Assembly: GCA_031772625.1 (NCBI GenBank)
Contig: CM062820.1
Span: 311,849,840-311,913,839, forward strand
Direction of reading: 5' to 3'
DNA length: 64,000 nucleotides
Source: Pinus tabuliformis
Lineage: Eukaryota > Streptophyta > Pinopsida > Pinales > Pinaceae
Shown one piece after another: positions 25,690-37,489 of the stretch. Position 1 is the first letter of the stretch; every line of letters begins with the position of its first letter. The notes below the pieces were generated by a model, which was not told the DNA's origin, searched no databases, and saw only the letters and a program-made list of their open reading frames with translations. A program made the position numbers and the translations under genes.

Positions 25690-26900
25690 ACCTACATTTG
25701 ATGTAGAAATGGAGAATTCATAGGATGCCAAGGCATGGTTTCTTGGGATGAATTAGTTCTTCAGGTTAAATGATTAATCACTAAACATGAAGGCCATAAT
25801 ATCTACATTCAATCTTAAAAGAAAAGAAGATATCTGATGGGAATATGAAAAGAATGTCAGAGGTATTCATGAAGAGGATTTGACTTGTAGTGAGTTCGAG
25901 AGACTAATCAAGAAGTATCTATCGGAGAGATACTATGAGGATAGGGAAAAGGAATTCTATGAGCTGAATATGGGATCTATGACCAATCAAGAGTACACTC
26001 GTAGAATCCTAGAACTATTGAGATATGTGCATTACCTAAAGGAGGAGAAGGCCAAGATTCATAGATTCATTATTGGGTTGTTGGTAGCATTCGAGGATAG
26101 GATTGAGTTAGGTGATCCTAGATCATTTTGGGAAGCCATCAAAAATATAGAGATTTTTTGTGAGAAATCAAAATGTAGATCTGAGATTAAGAATATTTGG
26201 AAAGGTAATGAGAAGGATAAAGGAAAATGGGATAAGAAGAAAACAAGACCTTGGGACACAGGTCACAAAAAGAATGTAGCACTACTTAAGAATTTCACTG
26301 CATATGATGGATGACAGGAATTTTAGTTTGAGTACTAGAACAAGCGTGATGATAGGAAGCCCTTGTAGTGTTTGACTTGTGGAGGAGAGAAACACATAAT
26401 AGAATGTCCATAGCATCAGGGTGGTAGACCGCATATCTATAGTGGACAAGAAGCGCAAACAGTGGGGCTTGTTAGACAGAGTATTCCAAAGATCTATTCT
26501 ACATTAGAGAATAGATAGGAAAATCACTAGGCGTCTATTATTGAGATGGATGGTACACTTTGTGATCAAGTTGTTTCTATTTTGATTGACCCTAGATCTA
26601 ATTATAGTTATTTTAATCCTGGCCTGGTGGATAAGTGTGGTTTGAATAAAGAAGTGCATGGATAATATTGGTTAGTTGGTTGGATACAGGTACAAAGAAG
26701 AGAGTTCATCATTGGGTAAGAGCTTGTGCATTTGATTTGAATGGCATACCTATATCAACACATTTGAATGCACTACCATTGGAATCATATAGTATGTTGT
26801 TTAGTATGGATTGGTTGTATATTCATAGGACCAAAGTGGATTTTTATGACAAGGATATTAAGTTCCTGGATGAAAATGGGGAACAAAGAGTCTTGTAGGG
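25690..26900 (+). pseudogene. Gypsy gag and protease, broken
   Basis: The gag core appears in the 144-codon frame at 25880-26314 (FERLIKKYLSERYYEDR, LNMGSMTNQEYTRRI, RFIIGLL), preceded by a broken stretch with several stops. A zinc-knuckle-like CLTCGGEKHIIECP follows near 26370, right after a TAG. The protease-like segment is at about 26560-26900. Its active-site motif reads LIDPRSNYSY where family members have a D-S-G or D-P-G variant, and it continues with SYSMLFSMDWLYIHRTKVDF. Gag would form the RNA-packaging particle and the protease would process the polyprotein. Stops and a frameshift near 26665 make it non-functional. Confidence 0.85.
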
Positions 26901-27029
26901 TAAGAATAAGGCAACATCAGTTAGAATGGTGACAGTTGTGCAGGCAAAGCGCAGTGGTAGGAAAGAGTGTGTGTTATTTGCAGTGCATATTTCCAATGAC
27001 AAAGGTAAGGAATTTGAGGGTGTGGATGT

Positions 27030-28400
27030 CTTGAAAAGGTACCCAATTTACAACACTTCTAGGATGTGTTCGTAGTAGATATTTTCGAGTTGATGCCTAA
27101 CAGGGAAGTGGAATTTTTTTATTGAGTTGGTACCAAGGCTGACACCAACATTAATGGCACCATACGTTATGAGCACACAAAAGATAGTGTAATTGAAGTT
27201 GCACTTAAAGGAAATGATTGAAAAGTGATACATCAAGCTAAGTGTATTGCCTTAGGGTGCATCAGTTTTGTTTGTGAAGAAGAAGTATGGTTCTCTCATG
27301 TTATGCATTGATTACAGGTAGTTGAAGAAAGTGACCATCAAGAACAGGTATTCACTGTCAAGGATTCATAACTTCTTTGATAAGTTGAAGGGAACCACAA
27401 TGTTCTCGAAGATCGACCTGAGATCAAGGTACAAATCAAAGAGGAGGAAATTTACAAGATTGGTTTTGGGACCAGGTATGAGCATTATGAGTTTGAAGTA
27501 GTTCCATTTGGTTTGACTAATGCTGCAACTAGTTTTATGTGCTTGTTGAATAGTGTAGTGTGTCTTTATCTGGACTACTTTGTTATTGTATTCATTTATG
27601 ATATATTGGTATATTCTAAGAATGAGGAAGAAGATTTCAAACATCTAGCAGTAGTATTGAGGTTGCTAAGAAAGCATTAGTTGTATGTGAAGCTTAGAAA
27701 ATGTAGTTTCTTTCAATGAAAGGTACATTACATGGGACATGTGGCTTCGAAGGAAAGCATAACAGTGGATCTAGAAAAGAGAAGGGATATCATGGAGTGA
27801 GCAACTACTTGGAATTGATGAGGTAAGATCATTCATGGGATTAGTAGGTTATTATAGGAGGTTCATTAGGAACTTATCACATATTGTTTATCCTATTACA
27901 TCGTTGAAAGGAAATCTATGAAATTTGAATGGATAGAGGAATGTGCAACCAATTTTGAGTAGTTAAATCAGTTGTTGACAAATTCTCAAGTTTTAAATAT
28001 TACAGATCTGGACAAGGAGTTTGTGGTATGTACAGATTCTTGCAAGAGAGGACTTGGTGGAGTCCTAATGTAGGAAGGACAAGTAGTATGCTATGAATCA
28101 AGGAAACTTAATGAGCTTGAGTAGAACTATCTGACAGATGATCTTGAGTTTGAAGAAATCATCCATGCTTTGAAGATGTGGAGGAACTATCTTCTTGGAA
28201 AGAAGTTCATCTTGATGAGTGATCGCAATGGATTGAGGTATCTATTTGACCAATCAAATCTGAATGCCAAGAAAGCTAGATGCTTGGCCATAATCGATGG
28301 GTTTGAATTTTATATCAAGTACATTAAAGGTAAGGAAAACATGGTTGCGGATGCTCTTAGCAGGAGGATACAAGTGAATCATATATCAAGTATGATGTCC
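27030..28400 (+). pseudogene. Gypsy reverse transcriptase and RNase H, broken
   Basis: Reverse transcriptase motifs are spread over several frames: VLFVKKKYGSL and LCIDYR near 27265-27320, FSKIDLRS near 27400, [15 protein letters not shown] near 27490, and the catalytic box FIYDILVYS near 27590, in which the first Asp of the usual F-x-DD is Tyr (TAT, 27597-27599). RNase H follows at about 28010-28400 with VCTDSCKRGLGGVLM, NYLTDDLEFEE and ENMVADALSRR, plus a TAG inside the first block. The 82-codon frame at 28170-28418 holds its C-terminal half. These enzymes would convert genomic RNA to DNA. The copy is inactive from stops and the lost Asp. Confidence 0.9.
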
Positions 28401-28589
28401 TATGGGGAAAATTTATAGGATCAGATGTTGTAGGAAAGTCAGCACGATGATAGGTACATGGAGCTTATGCATAGGTTACAGTAAGGTACAAGTGATTAGG
28501 ATGGGGACTATTGTCTCATAACAAATGGTTTAGTAAGATTTAGGGATAAGGTATATGTATTAAATGAAAATGAGCTCAAGAAATGTATC

Positions 28590-29870
28590 TTGAGATAATT
28601 TCATGCTAAGCCATATTCAGGTCACCTAGGCTATCAAAAGAATTTGACAGTGGTGAAGAAGTTCTATTATCGGCCAGATTTGAAGAAGGATGTGGTAGAT
28701 TTTGTGGCTAGGTGCTTGAATTTTCAATAGGTAAAAGCATAATGTAAGCATCCAGGTGGTATACTACAACCCATTCTGATTCCAAAGTGGAAATGGGAGT
28801 TCATTTCCATGGAAAACATTAAAGGTTTTCTGAGGACATCTAGGCAACATGATTCTATTATGGTTGTGGTTGACATGTTGACAAAGGTAGCGCACTTCAT
28901 TCTAGTGAAGTCTACATATTTAGTTAATGATGTAGCGCACGTCTTCATCAGAGATGTAGTGAGGTTGCATGGTGTTTTAAAGAAGATTGTATCAGACAAG
29001 GATGCCAAGTTCACTTCTAGATTCTGGAAAGAGTTATTTTCTGGTTTGGGTATAGAGTTGGCCTTTAGTACAACTTATCATCTGTAGAGAGATGGATAGA
29101 CAAAGAGGGTCAATAAGATATTGGAGGAAATGTTGAGGGCTTATGTGATGTATCAGTAGTGAAGGTGGAAAGATTATCTTCCACTCGTTGAGTTTTCTTA
29201 AAACAATGGGTACTAGGAATATTTTTGGACGAGTGTGTTTGAGGCACTCTATGGGTGGAGTTGTAATACTCCCATATGTTGGAGTGATTTAGTTAACATG
29301 GTGTTGATAGGACCATACATGTTGGTAGTGATGGAACAACAAATGTGGGTTATTAAGAAGAATATAAAGGAAACATAGGATAGATATAAAAGTTATGTAG
29401 ATCATAATAGGATGTTTAAGGAGTTTCAGCTTGGGGAATAGGTGTACTTGCACAACAATCCCAAGAAGAGATCCTTGAGGATTGGATCATGTCTGAAGCT
29501 GGCACCTCGGTATTATGGATGTTTCAAGATCCTTGAGAGGATCGGACCAGTAGCCTATCGACTTGCACTGCCTCTAACATTGAAAGTCCATGATGTTTCC
29601 CATGTGCCATTTCTTAAGAAGTATGTTAAATACATTAATCATGTGATTGAATGGTATGTATTGCAAGTGGAAGAAGAATGACAATTCTAGCCAGAACCTC
29701 AGTGTATTTTGTAGAGAAATATGCTCATGCTCTAGAATCGAGCAATCTAGCAAGTTAAATTGCAGTGGAAACACTTTGGGCCCGATGAAGCTACATGGCA
29801 CATGGATGATTAGATGTAGGCTATGTATCCTTCTCTATTCGATGGTTGAGAAAATGTTTTGGTATATGTT
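28590..29870 (+). pseudogene. Gypsy integrase with C-terminal chromodomain, broken
   Basis: A zinc-binding region (AKPYSGHLGYQK, then KKDVVDFVARC) precedes the catalytic core in the frame 28809-29087. The two core Asp motifs are present (MVVVDMLTKVAHF and SDKDAKFTSRFW). The third block reads DG-stop-TKRVN (29091-29111): the catalytic Glu is Lys and two adjacent codons are TAG. The C-terminal region has LKLAPRYYGCFKILERIG (29493-29550) and HDVSHVPFLKKYV. A chromodomain follows at about 29690-29860, with the diagnostic WKHFGPDEATW near 29770 in a shifted frame. Chromodomains bias integration toward particular chromatin. Confidence 0.92.
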
Positions 29871-30140
29871 TTGTTGTGATGTTTTCATATATGTGTATAT
29901 ATGTATATCAATGTTAATATCACCATGAGATATGTTATAAAGCTCCAATAAATGATATGGGTGTCATGTCATTATGGTTGTCATGTTGTTATGTTTCTCA
30001 TGTTGGTTTTCTTCTTAGCAGGATTATCATTGTAAATGTTGCAATGATCTAAGTTATAAAGGTCCATGGGAAGTATGTTTTTATTTTCAAAAGTTTTTCT
30101 AGTTATAGGTGTCATTGAACATAGAGGAAAGTGTTTCCCC

Positions 30141-30151
30141 AAGGGGGAGGG
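30141..30151 (+). other. Polypurine tract of copy A
   Basis: AAGGGGGAGGG lies six bases before the 3' LTR start. It would prime plus-strand DNA synthesis. Confidence 0.85.
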
Positions 30152-30156
30152 TTTCG

Positions 30157-32188
30157 TGACAACCCTGGTCAAAAATCCATATGATAAAGTTAATAAAGGA
30201 AAAATAATAACCAAGGCCATGGGACACATATTACAAGCTAAATGTTCGGAAAAAACATAGTGATGGGGATCACTTGTGATTAATTAATGGCTATAGAAAT
30301 TGGAAAATGCAATGGAAAATGCTTTGGAAAGGCGTGAGGCATTTATTTGTATTTTATTTATGAAAATAATGGAAAATAGGATAAAAGGGAGGTGAAAGGT
30401 CACAAGTTGCATGGGAGGAGGAAAATGAACAAAAGTAATGGAAAATGAAGAAAATAGAGGTCTCATTCGTAAAAAGGCTTTTGAGGACCATTTTGTAGGT
30501 TTTTGCTGGTTTAGTTTTGGAGCTCTCATTCCCTACTCTCTCTCTCATACTCTTGGAAACTTATATTTTTCTTGGAGCACTCTTGGAGGAGTGTGGAATT
30601 CTTGGGATTTGGAGAAAGAAGAAAAAATAAGAGGATGAAACTACAATATGACATCTGGATCAACAACTATAGAATGTTTTACTTGCAGGTACCAAATTGT
30701 ATGTATGATTTCCTTGCTATTTTTGGCATACATGTCATTTTTTGGTAATGATATGTCATTTGCATGGAGGATTTCCTGGACTGGCAGTGGTTTTCCCTAG
30801 CCTTTCCATTTCCTGGATATCCATGGTGTTGTGGGATTCTTTCCTTTTATTTTCTGGTTGGTTCTCATGTTCCTTTGGTTGTAGGTTGAGTTATTAGTTC
30901 CTCGAGCATTGGTTGGAAAAATGCTCCAGAAGCCCTATAACAACTTGGGTTGAGTTAGTAGTCCTCGAAGCCTTGGTTAGAAAAATTCTTTAGAGCACTT
31001 GGTGGGTTGAGCTACCAGTCCTGGAAGCCCAAGTTGGAGAAGTGCTCTAGAGATCGAAAATAGTTGTGGGTTGATTTAATAGTCCTGGAAGCCTTTGTTG
31101 GAACAAAGGCTCTGTAGCCTTGGACATCTTTGGTAGAGACCGATCTTGTGATGGTTAGTGATGTACAACCATGAGGTGGAATCACTAGTTGAGGTTTGAG
31201 GTGATTTGGCTTCTGGAAGCCTTGGTTTGGTTTTGTTTGATTTGTTTCATGAGATCCCACATTTATGCTTGGAATATTGAGTGAGGGTGATTGGCTAAAA
31301 GAGAGATTTGGTTTAGCCCAATCTATGGTCAGGTGGTATGTAGAAGTCCCTGACTTTGTTGTATTTTCATATGTTAATAAGAGCTCATTTTCCTTGGTAT
31401 TTTCATGACTAAATGTGCTTGATATTATGTGGCTTTAATGTTTGTTTCCTCATTGATATATCTATGGTTATTTTCTGGTTATAAGTATGTTTTATGATAG
31501 TGATGAGATATGGATCTCATAATGTTTTGGTTAGTATATGAAATGTTAGTGAATGAATGACCTAATAGATAACAATGCATATATTGTGAGGAGATATCAG
31601 TCTTCTTTGGCGATTATCATATAAGTATGAGACCCCTATGCTCATATCTGTTGTTGTGGCTTGTAGATTACATATTTGTGATATGTTTGATGAAATGCTT
31701 GTCATATCTAGTAGGGGTTAGATAAATTCCTTGTTCAATTGTTTGCATTAGTATCCTTTTTTTGATGTTTTTTTTCATTTCTAGAATGTTCATGAAGTTC
31801 TGGGGAGTGGGCTGAGTTCTGGCCTTGAAAAAGTGGCATAGAATCTTGGGTCGCTGGCACAAAACTACTTGAAAAGGGATACATTTGCATAAATGCCTTA
31901 CCGTGGGAGCAACTGGACGGTCCCCAGTTGCATGCATGCCTTTTCATGGGAGTGATTGAGACTGTAGGGCACTTAAAGGGAAAGTTCTCTCAGGGGTTGG
32001 GCACCTAAAGGGGTTGGTTAGCTCCTGAAGGTTCTATAACTTCCGAGGAAGGTCAGTTTGGTCTTGTCATATCCGTTCCACTTCCTTAACAATACTCAGT
32101 GAGTTCAATCATATCATAGGAACTCTTTGTCACATGTTTACCCTGGTGGACTGATAAGCTTGGGTAATTCTGTGAGGAATGTGTTACA
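30157..32188 (+). repeat. 3' LTR of gypsy copy A (2,032 bp)
   Basis: The LTR starts TGACAACCC just after a polypurine tract and ends GTGTTACA. The related copy B LTR starts TGTAACA, so the family has TGTAACA/TGTTACA inverted ends. Sequence blocks along its length match the split LTR of copy B (for example ATGCTTGGAATAT and GGTGATTGGCT near 31265-31290). It includes a four-unit tandem array at 30884-31130. Confidence 0.88.
30884..31130 (+). repeat. Four-unit tandem array inside LTR A
   Basis: Units start GGTTGA at 30884, 30948, 31005 and 31069 (periods 64, 57 and 64). Each contains an AGTCCTCGAAGCC-like core and a TTGGTTGGAAAAA-like stretch. The array appears absent from the corresponding place in copy B. 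Confidence 0.75.
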
Positions 32189-32273
32189 TCTAGACTCCCT
32201 TGTTGTGGATGCAAGCATTGTATTCTTTCATTTGATGGTAATAGAAAATGTGCATATATATATGAGTGTATAG

Positions 32274-32510
32274 TATTGTAAATATTGTATCAAGCTAGAT
32301 TTATAAAGCTCCATAAACAATATGATTATTTTATGGTTGAAGAAAATATGCAGAAGTATACATGGTTCTTATTGTAAATATCATAATTAGTTGTGTTATA
32401 AAGCTCTAGTAAACGATATGATTACCATGCCTTCATCAGTCATGGTCATTGTAAATACTACAATGAGCCAAGTTATAAAGCTACATAGGCAGTATGTTTT
32501 GGGTTTAAAT
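32274..32510 (+). repeat. Three-unit tandem repeat in gypsy 3' tail
   Basis: Each unit has ATTGTAAATA (32274, 32371, 32448) followed by TTATAAAGCT (32302, 32396, 32473). Copy A has two similar, more diverged units upstream of its polypurine tract (29930-30070), so the array is a family trait. Confidence 0.75.
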
Positions 32511-32573
32511 GGTCTTGCTAGGTATAGGTATCATAGAACACCAAGGATAGTGTTCCCCTAAGGTGGAGGGGTT

Positions 32574-33731
32574 TGTAACAGTTCTAGGTTAAAATTTCAT
32601 GGAATAAAGTTAATAAAGAAAAAATAAGATGAATGTAATGAGACATGTATTCAAAGTTGAATGTTTTGCAAAGTGTCATAGTGGGCATCACTTGTTGTTT
32701 ATTATGGATAAGGAAATTAGAATAGGCATTGGCAAAGGATTTGAAAAGGAAAAAAGGAATTATTGGCATTTAATTTATGAAAATAAAGGAATTTAGGAGA
32801 AAAGGGCGATGAAAGGTCACATGTTGCATGTGAGGGGGAAATTGAAGGAAAATAGAGGGAAAAGGAAGAAATTAAAGGCATCAATAATAAAAAGGCATCA
32901 CAACATTAGTTTGGGGCCTTTATTTTCAGTTGAGTTTTGGAATTGGCTTCAGAGAGGAGGAGAGAATCAAGAGAAGGAAGGAAGGAAGAAAACAAAGGAA
33001 GGAGAAGAAAGAAGAGGAAAGCAAGGATCAAGTATGGGAAGCATTGGATCAAGTGGCTTCAATGGGAATAATTGCAGGTAAGAGGTTGCATGTATGATTT
33101 CCTAGCTCGTTTGGGCATGCATTTTTGTATTTGGTTCATTTTTTTCATTGGCATGGGTTTCTCCTAGTTTGACAGTGGCTTTATCCTTTCCTTTCCATTC
33201 CTAGATAGTCATGGTGTGATGGGATTCATTCTTGGTTGATCTTTTGATTGTCAGAAGATTTTGGATCTAGGTGAGGTGGTCTTAGGAAAATCGCAAGGGT
33301 TCGGGTGGAGATGGTTTTCTCTAGGAAGCCCTCAACAGGTGGGTGGAGATAGGAAAAATCCTCAAGGGATGGTGAAGCAATTCTGAGCCATCCAAGCTTG
33401 GTTTGGTTTTGTGATCTCAAAACCAGTTTAGGTGAGATCACGATAGTGTGAGGACTGAGGTGGTTTAACCTATCGATTCACTTTTTTGTTTATGTCTTGG
33501 TTTGTCCCATGAGATCCAACATTCATGCTTGGAATATGGCTCGGGGGTGATTGGCTGAAAGAAATATTTAGTTCAGCCCAATATATGGTCAGTTGGTACG
33601 TGGAAGTCCTTGACTTGGTTGGATTTTTTATCATTTAATGAGAGATATTTATCTATGGAAATATATGAGGCATTTGTACTGGTTAATGTGATGATTTTAT
33701 GGTTGTTATGTCATGGTTACTATGATGATTA
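32574..33731 (+). repeat. Copy B LTR, left part
   Basis: This part starts TGTAACAG after an AAGGTGGAGGGG polypurine tract and aligns piecewise with 30157-31400. It is cut at 33731 by the copia element. The last five bases, GATTA, form the left target duplication. Confidence 0.85.
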
Positions 33732-35669
33732 TGTTGGAATTATGATACAAATGTTGTCCTTGATGGCAACTCACTCATAGGCCAATTCAGTTTTTATAAA
33801 AGGCAACTCTCGGTATAACTGGTCTATATAGAGGTAACAAGGCATTAGTATAGAAGAACAGGAAGACGGAACTAAGGTGTATTGATAAGAATAAAGAAGT
33901 TGAAGGAAAAGGATGGTGTAAGTAAGTTTAATATGTATATGCAGGTCCACTTAGTCAAAACAGCATATACACACTGGTTCATAGAACAAAAGGAGCGTAT
34001 TCGTATACACGCACTTTCATAAGAGGAAAAGCGCGTGTATGTTGGAAAATCAAGGAAATTCAAGAGTAAAGAATACCAGGGGTCAATACCATTGTATTAG
34101 CCCACAATATTGAGTAGAGTAATGACTATTTGATCCCGTCCAAGAATACCATGGGTCTTAAGTGGATTTTGTTCGAGGTATTGAGAAAGGCCAAAAATAT
34201 ATAAGGAGGAGAAGATCAAAAGGCCATGGTGTGCAAGTGATAAGGGTTTCTTCGCAATACTTCTATCTGAAGTATATTTTATGCTGCAGGGGCTATGTTT
34301 GTGATTTGATCTAAAATATTTTGTGCACCTTGAATTCAATGTTGGATTACGATCATAAGACTTGAAATGACTTATCATTGAATGATGTGATATTGGTTGG
34401 GATAGATTTGATTGCGTACACCTATTTTATTTTTTAAATTTCATGATCTGGGTTTGTCTAAACTCTCAGATAGTAGCGAAGTTGTGAGTTAATATTTGCA
34501 TATCTATGTGTTGGTCTACCTCGGTAAAAGCACGTATACACACAGGTTTGACTCTTCCAAGTAGCGTATACAAAGGAAAAGCATATTCTTCATAAATGAC
34601 TGATCTATCTGATCAGTTCTACTATTTTACTATTGTCTTTCAATGAAGTCTTCTTAGATCTGAATGTAAATCTGAATGCATAAGGAGTTTGTTGTCTGAT
34701 TGATTGATTGTCTAAGTGAGAAGGGTTACCTGTGCTACTACCTATGTAAAGCTCTGTAAATTGACAGTAGATGTTCAGTATATGCTGATTGATATAGACT
34801 TGATTCAAAAGTTTTGTGTTTACGTTGTTTTGAAGGTATACACAGGTTTGGTTAAAGGAAGTAACATATACACGCAGGTTGGGTTCAGTAAAGTAGCTTA
34901 TACATTTTGATGCATGATTTTTCAGGTTACAATTGGTTTTTAATGATGATGCAAGTTTTTGGGTTCACCGTAGTGTTCTGGTGATAGTGATCTAACTATT
35001 CAGATTAATTGATTATTGGTTGATGTAGTTTGGAAGTTCTAATGGGTCCAATATGAAAAGTTGATGAAATGAGGCCTTCATTTGTATTGTTGTGTTCCAA
35101 GAGAATCCAGTCTGGAAATTTATGAAACGTGGTCCTTGGAGGAAGAGAGAAGGTTGTAGCCTCTTGTAGGCTGGCACCTACATACTAGTAAACACATTGG
35201 CTAGTACAAGAGCTAGAGGTTGTAGATCCCTTCCATTAGAAGCTGGAAAATGAGAGAAGGTTGCACCCTTCTACAGGTGGGTGCCTGTGTACTGGTATGG
35301 GTCTGCACTAGTGCAAGATTGTAAAAAGATTTTCTTATTATTAAAAGAAGATAGAGATGACATCAATAGGTGGTTTTTCTCTCGTGTTGGGTTTCCACCT
35401 TAAATCTTGGCATTCGTGTGTGTTGCTTATGTGTGATGGTTTATTATGTTTTCACTACACTATTTAACAAGTTACTGACACACTGATTAAAGTTCTACAC
35501 ATGATAAATTGACTAAATCATAAGTTCTCTGGGTATACGCTGGTTTCTCTAATCACATTAGTGTGTACACGCAAGTTCACTTCACAAAAGTAGCGTATAT
35601 AAATCTATTTGGGAAATGAAAAATTATAGAACTATAAATACTGATCCCCTCTCAGTATTATTTCCAACA
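33732..35669 (+). repeat. 5' LTR of the copia element (1,938 bp)
   Basis: It runs from TGTTGG to CCAACA (inverted ends) and is followed at once by the primer-binding site. It matches 49931-51851 throughout with scattered differences. It contains about a dozen variants of a GTATACACGCAGGTT motif (see findings). Confidence 0.95.
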
Positions 35670-35670
35670 A

Positions 35671-35688
35671 TTTGTATCAGAGAAAGTC
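35671..35688 (+). other. Primer-binding site of the copia element
   Basis: TTTGTATCAGAGAAAGTC follows the LTR directly. The GTATCAGAG core fits the complement of initiator tRNA-Met, with decay at the first positions. Confidence 0.8.
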
Positions 35689-35729
35689 CTTCAGAAGAAG
35701 CTTGATCACTTGAAGGAAGATCTTTTAGG

Positions 35730-37430
35730 ATGAATAATCACAAAGGCATGGGATCTATCAAATCACCAATCTTCAATGGGAGCAACTTGGTATATTGGAA
35801 AATAAGAACCAAAGCCTATCTTCAATCGCTTGGAGCCAATGTTTGGAAAATTATGGAAGGAGGGTATCAATTTCCAGTAGCAATACCTACATATTCTATA
35901 GGTAAGAAGTTATATGAAACCAATGCCAAAGAAGTCAATACTTTATTGGGAAGTCTGTCAAAATCAGAATTTGTCAAAGTCATGCAGCTCAAGACAGCCA
36001 AAGAGATATGGGACAAAATCATTCAGAGCTACGAAGGAGACTCCCAGGTAAAACGTGCTAAGCTTCAAACTCTCAGAATTTAGTATGAAACTCTTAAGAT
36101 GCATAGTGATGAGAGTATTGCTAGTTACCTTTTACATGTAGATGAGATTGTTAATTGTATGAAGAATCTAGGTGAAGAGATAAAGGAAGCTACTTTAGTT
36201 GAGAAAATTTTGAGATCTTTGTCTTCTAAATTTGAGTCAAAAGTATCTTCCATAGAAGAAAAATAGGATCTTCAAACTATTACTGTGACTCAACTCCATG
36301 GAATCCTAACGGCCTTTGAAATGAGGAAAGGAGGTCCATCAATCATGAGAGAAGCCGCTTCTAAAGCTTCAACAAAGGGAAAAGAAAAGGAAGAGAAAAT
36401 TGAACCAGGATACATTTCAGAAGAAGAAGATGAGGTAAATTTTGTCAAGAATCTTTAACGGGGTTCCGGAAGATTCAGAGGTAAGATACCATTCAAGTGA
36501 TTTGCTTGTGGTAGAGTTGGCCATTATGCTGCCAAATGTCATCATAAAGATAAATATGAAAAGGGAAAGGAATATGCAAAATGCAATAGAAAATAGGTTG
36601 TCAATAGAAGGAGTTACTATACGCATGAAGATAGTGATTGTTTAGTAATAATAGTGATGAAGATGAAACTGAACAAGATTATAGACTTCTCATGGCCTAT
36701 GACAATGATGATTTTTTGGATGCCTTAGAAGAGGAAGACTTTCTTGAAGAAATCACAAAACTCAAAATCTGTTTAGAAGAAAAGAATATGATCATAGATA
36801 CGTTGACACATCAACTCACTGAAAGAGAAAAACACAATGAAAATCTAGAATGTGAAATTGTGGGTCTAAGAAAAGAACTTGAGAAGACAAAATCTCTTAA
36901 TCTTAGATTTGTTAAAGGATCAGAAACTCTAAATAAAATCATCAAAGTTCAACATTCTCTTCTTATAAAGATAGGTCTTGGATATATTGAAGAATCATCT
37001 CAATCACAGAAGTCGTCAGCCTCCACCAGAAGCTATCTTGATGTAGCAAAGACCAATGAACAATATGTCAATCATCAGCAAAATCCTAAAAGTACTCATC
37101 ATGTAAACCATACTCAATTTACTCCAAGGATGAATATCAGTAGAAGCTTCAACCAATAGGTAAACAACGCCAAAATATTCTATGATCGCAGAAACTTCTT
37201 TAATGGGCGATGTTTTTCATGCCATAACTTTGGGCATAAGGCTGCTCAATGTGTTGCTTACAAAACCATCATGACTACAGAAGCACAAAATCAAAGGAGT
37301 GTAACAAGAATCAAGAAAAGTTCCTACAATAACTTTTCTACTCTTGAAGATGAAATAGAATGTTCGATTTGTAACAACTTTGGTCATGAAGAATCTAAAT
37401 GCGGGAGAAAATTTCGGCCAACACTTCAAA
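35730..37430 (+). pseudogene. Copia gag, broken
   Basis: It opens with ATG at 35730 and the usual copia gag start (SPIFNGSNLVYWKIRTKAYL). EIWDKIIQSYEGDSQVKRAK and a UBN2-like helical domain continue past a TAG near 36081 and another near 36265. A first CCHC knuckle near 36495-36540 has lost its first Cys to TGA (stop-FACGRVGHYAAKCH). A long coiled coil follows (36638-37000) ending in IGLGYIEES, as in SIRE-type gag. Two further intact knuckles come next: CFSCHNFGHKAAQC near 37208 and CSICNNFGHEESKC near 37361. Gag would package the RNA. Several stops separate the pieces. Confidence 0.88.
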
Positions 37431-37489
37431 AGGAGAAAACATCATCAAATTCCAAGATATGGAGAAAGAAGGAATCTCAATCAGAAAGA

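Larger units (their letters stand above)
24365..32188 (+). mobile_element. Ty3/gypsy chromovirus (Tekay/Del-like), copy A
   Basis: The element is recognisable from truncated 5' LTR to full 3' LTR: LTR remnant, initiator-Met primer-binding site, gag, protease, reverse transcriptase, RNase H, integrase, chromodomain, polypurine tract, 3' LTR. Integrase after reverse transcriptase defines Ty3/gypsy, and the C-terminal chromodomain defines a chromovirus. The 3' LTR runs from TGACAACCC (30157) to TGTTACA (32188). The coding part is full of TAG/TAA stops, so this is a dead copy. The 5' LTR is cut off by CACTA-like sequence, so no target duplication can be checked. Confidence 0.92.

Noticed and set aside
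32189..32573. A tiny complete element formed by LTR A, 385 bp and LTR B
   Set aside because: No primer-binding site follows 32188, and the 385 bp match the 3' tail of the family. These are two neighbouring 3' ends, not one LTR pair.
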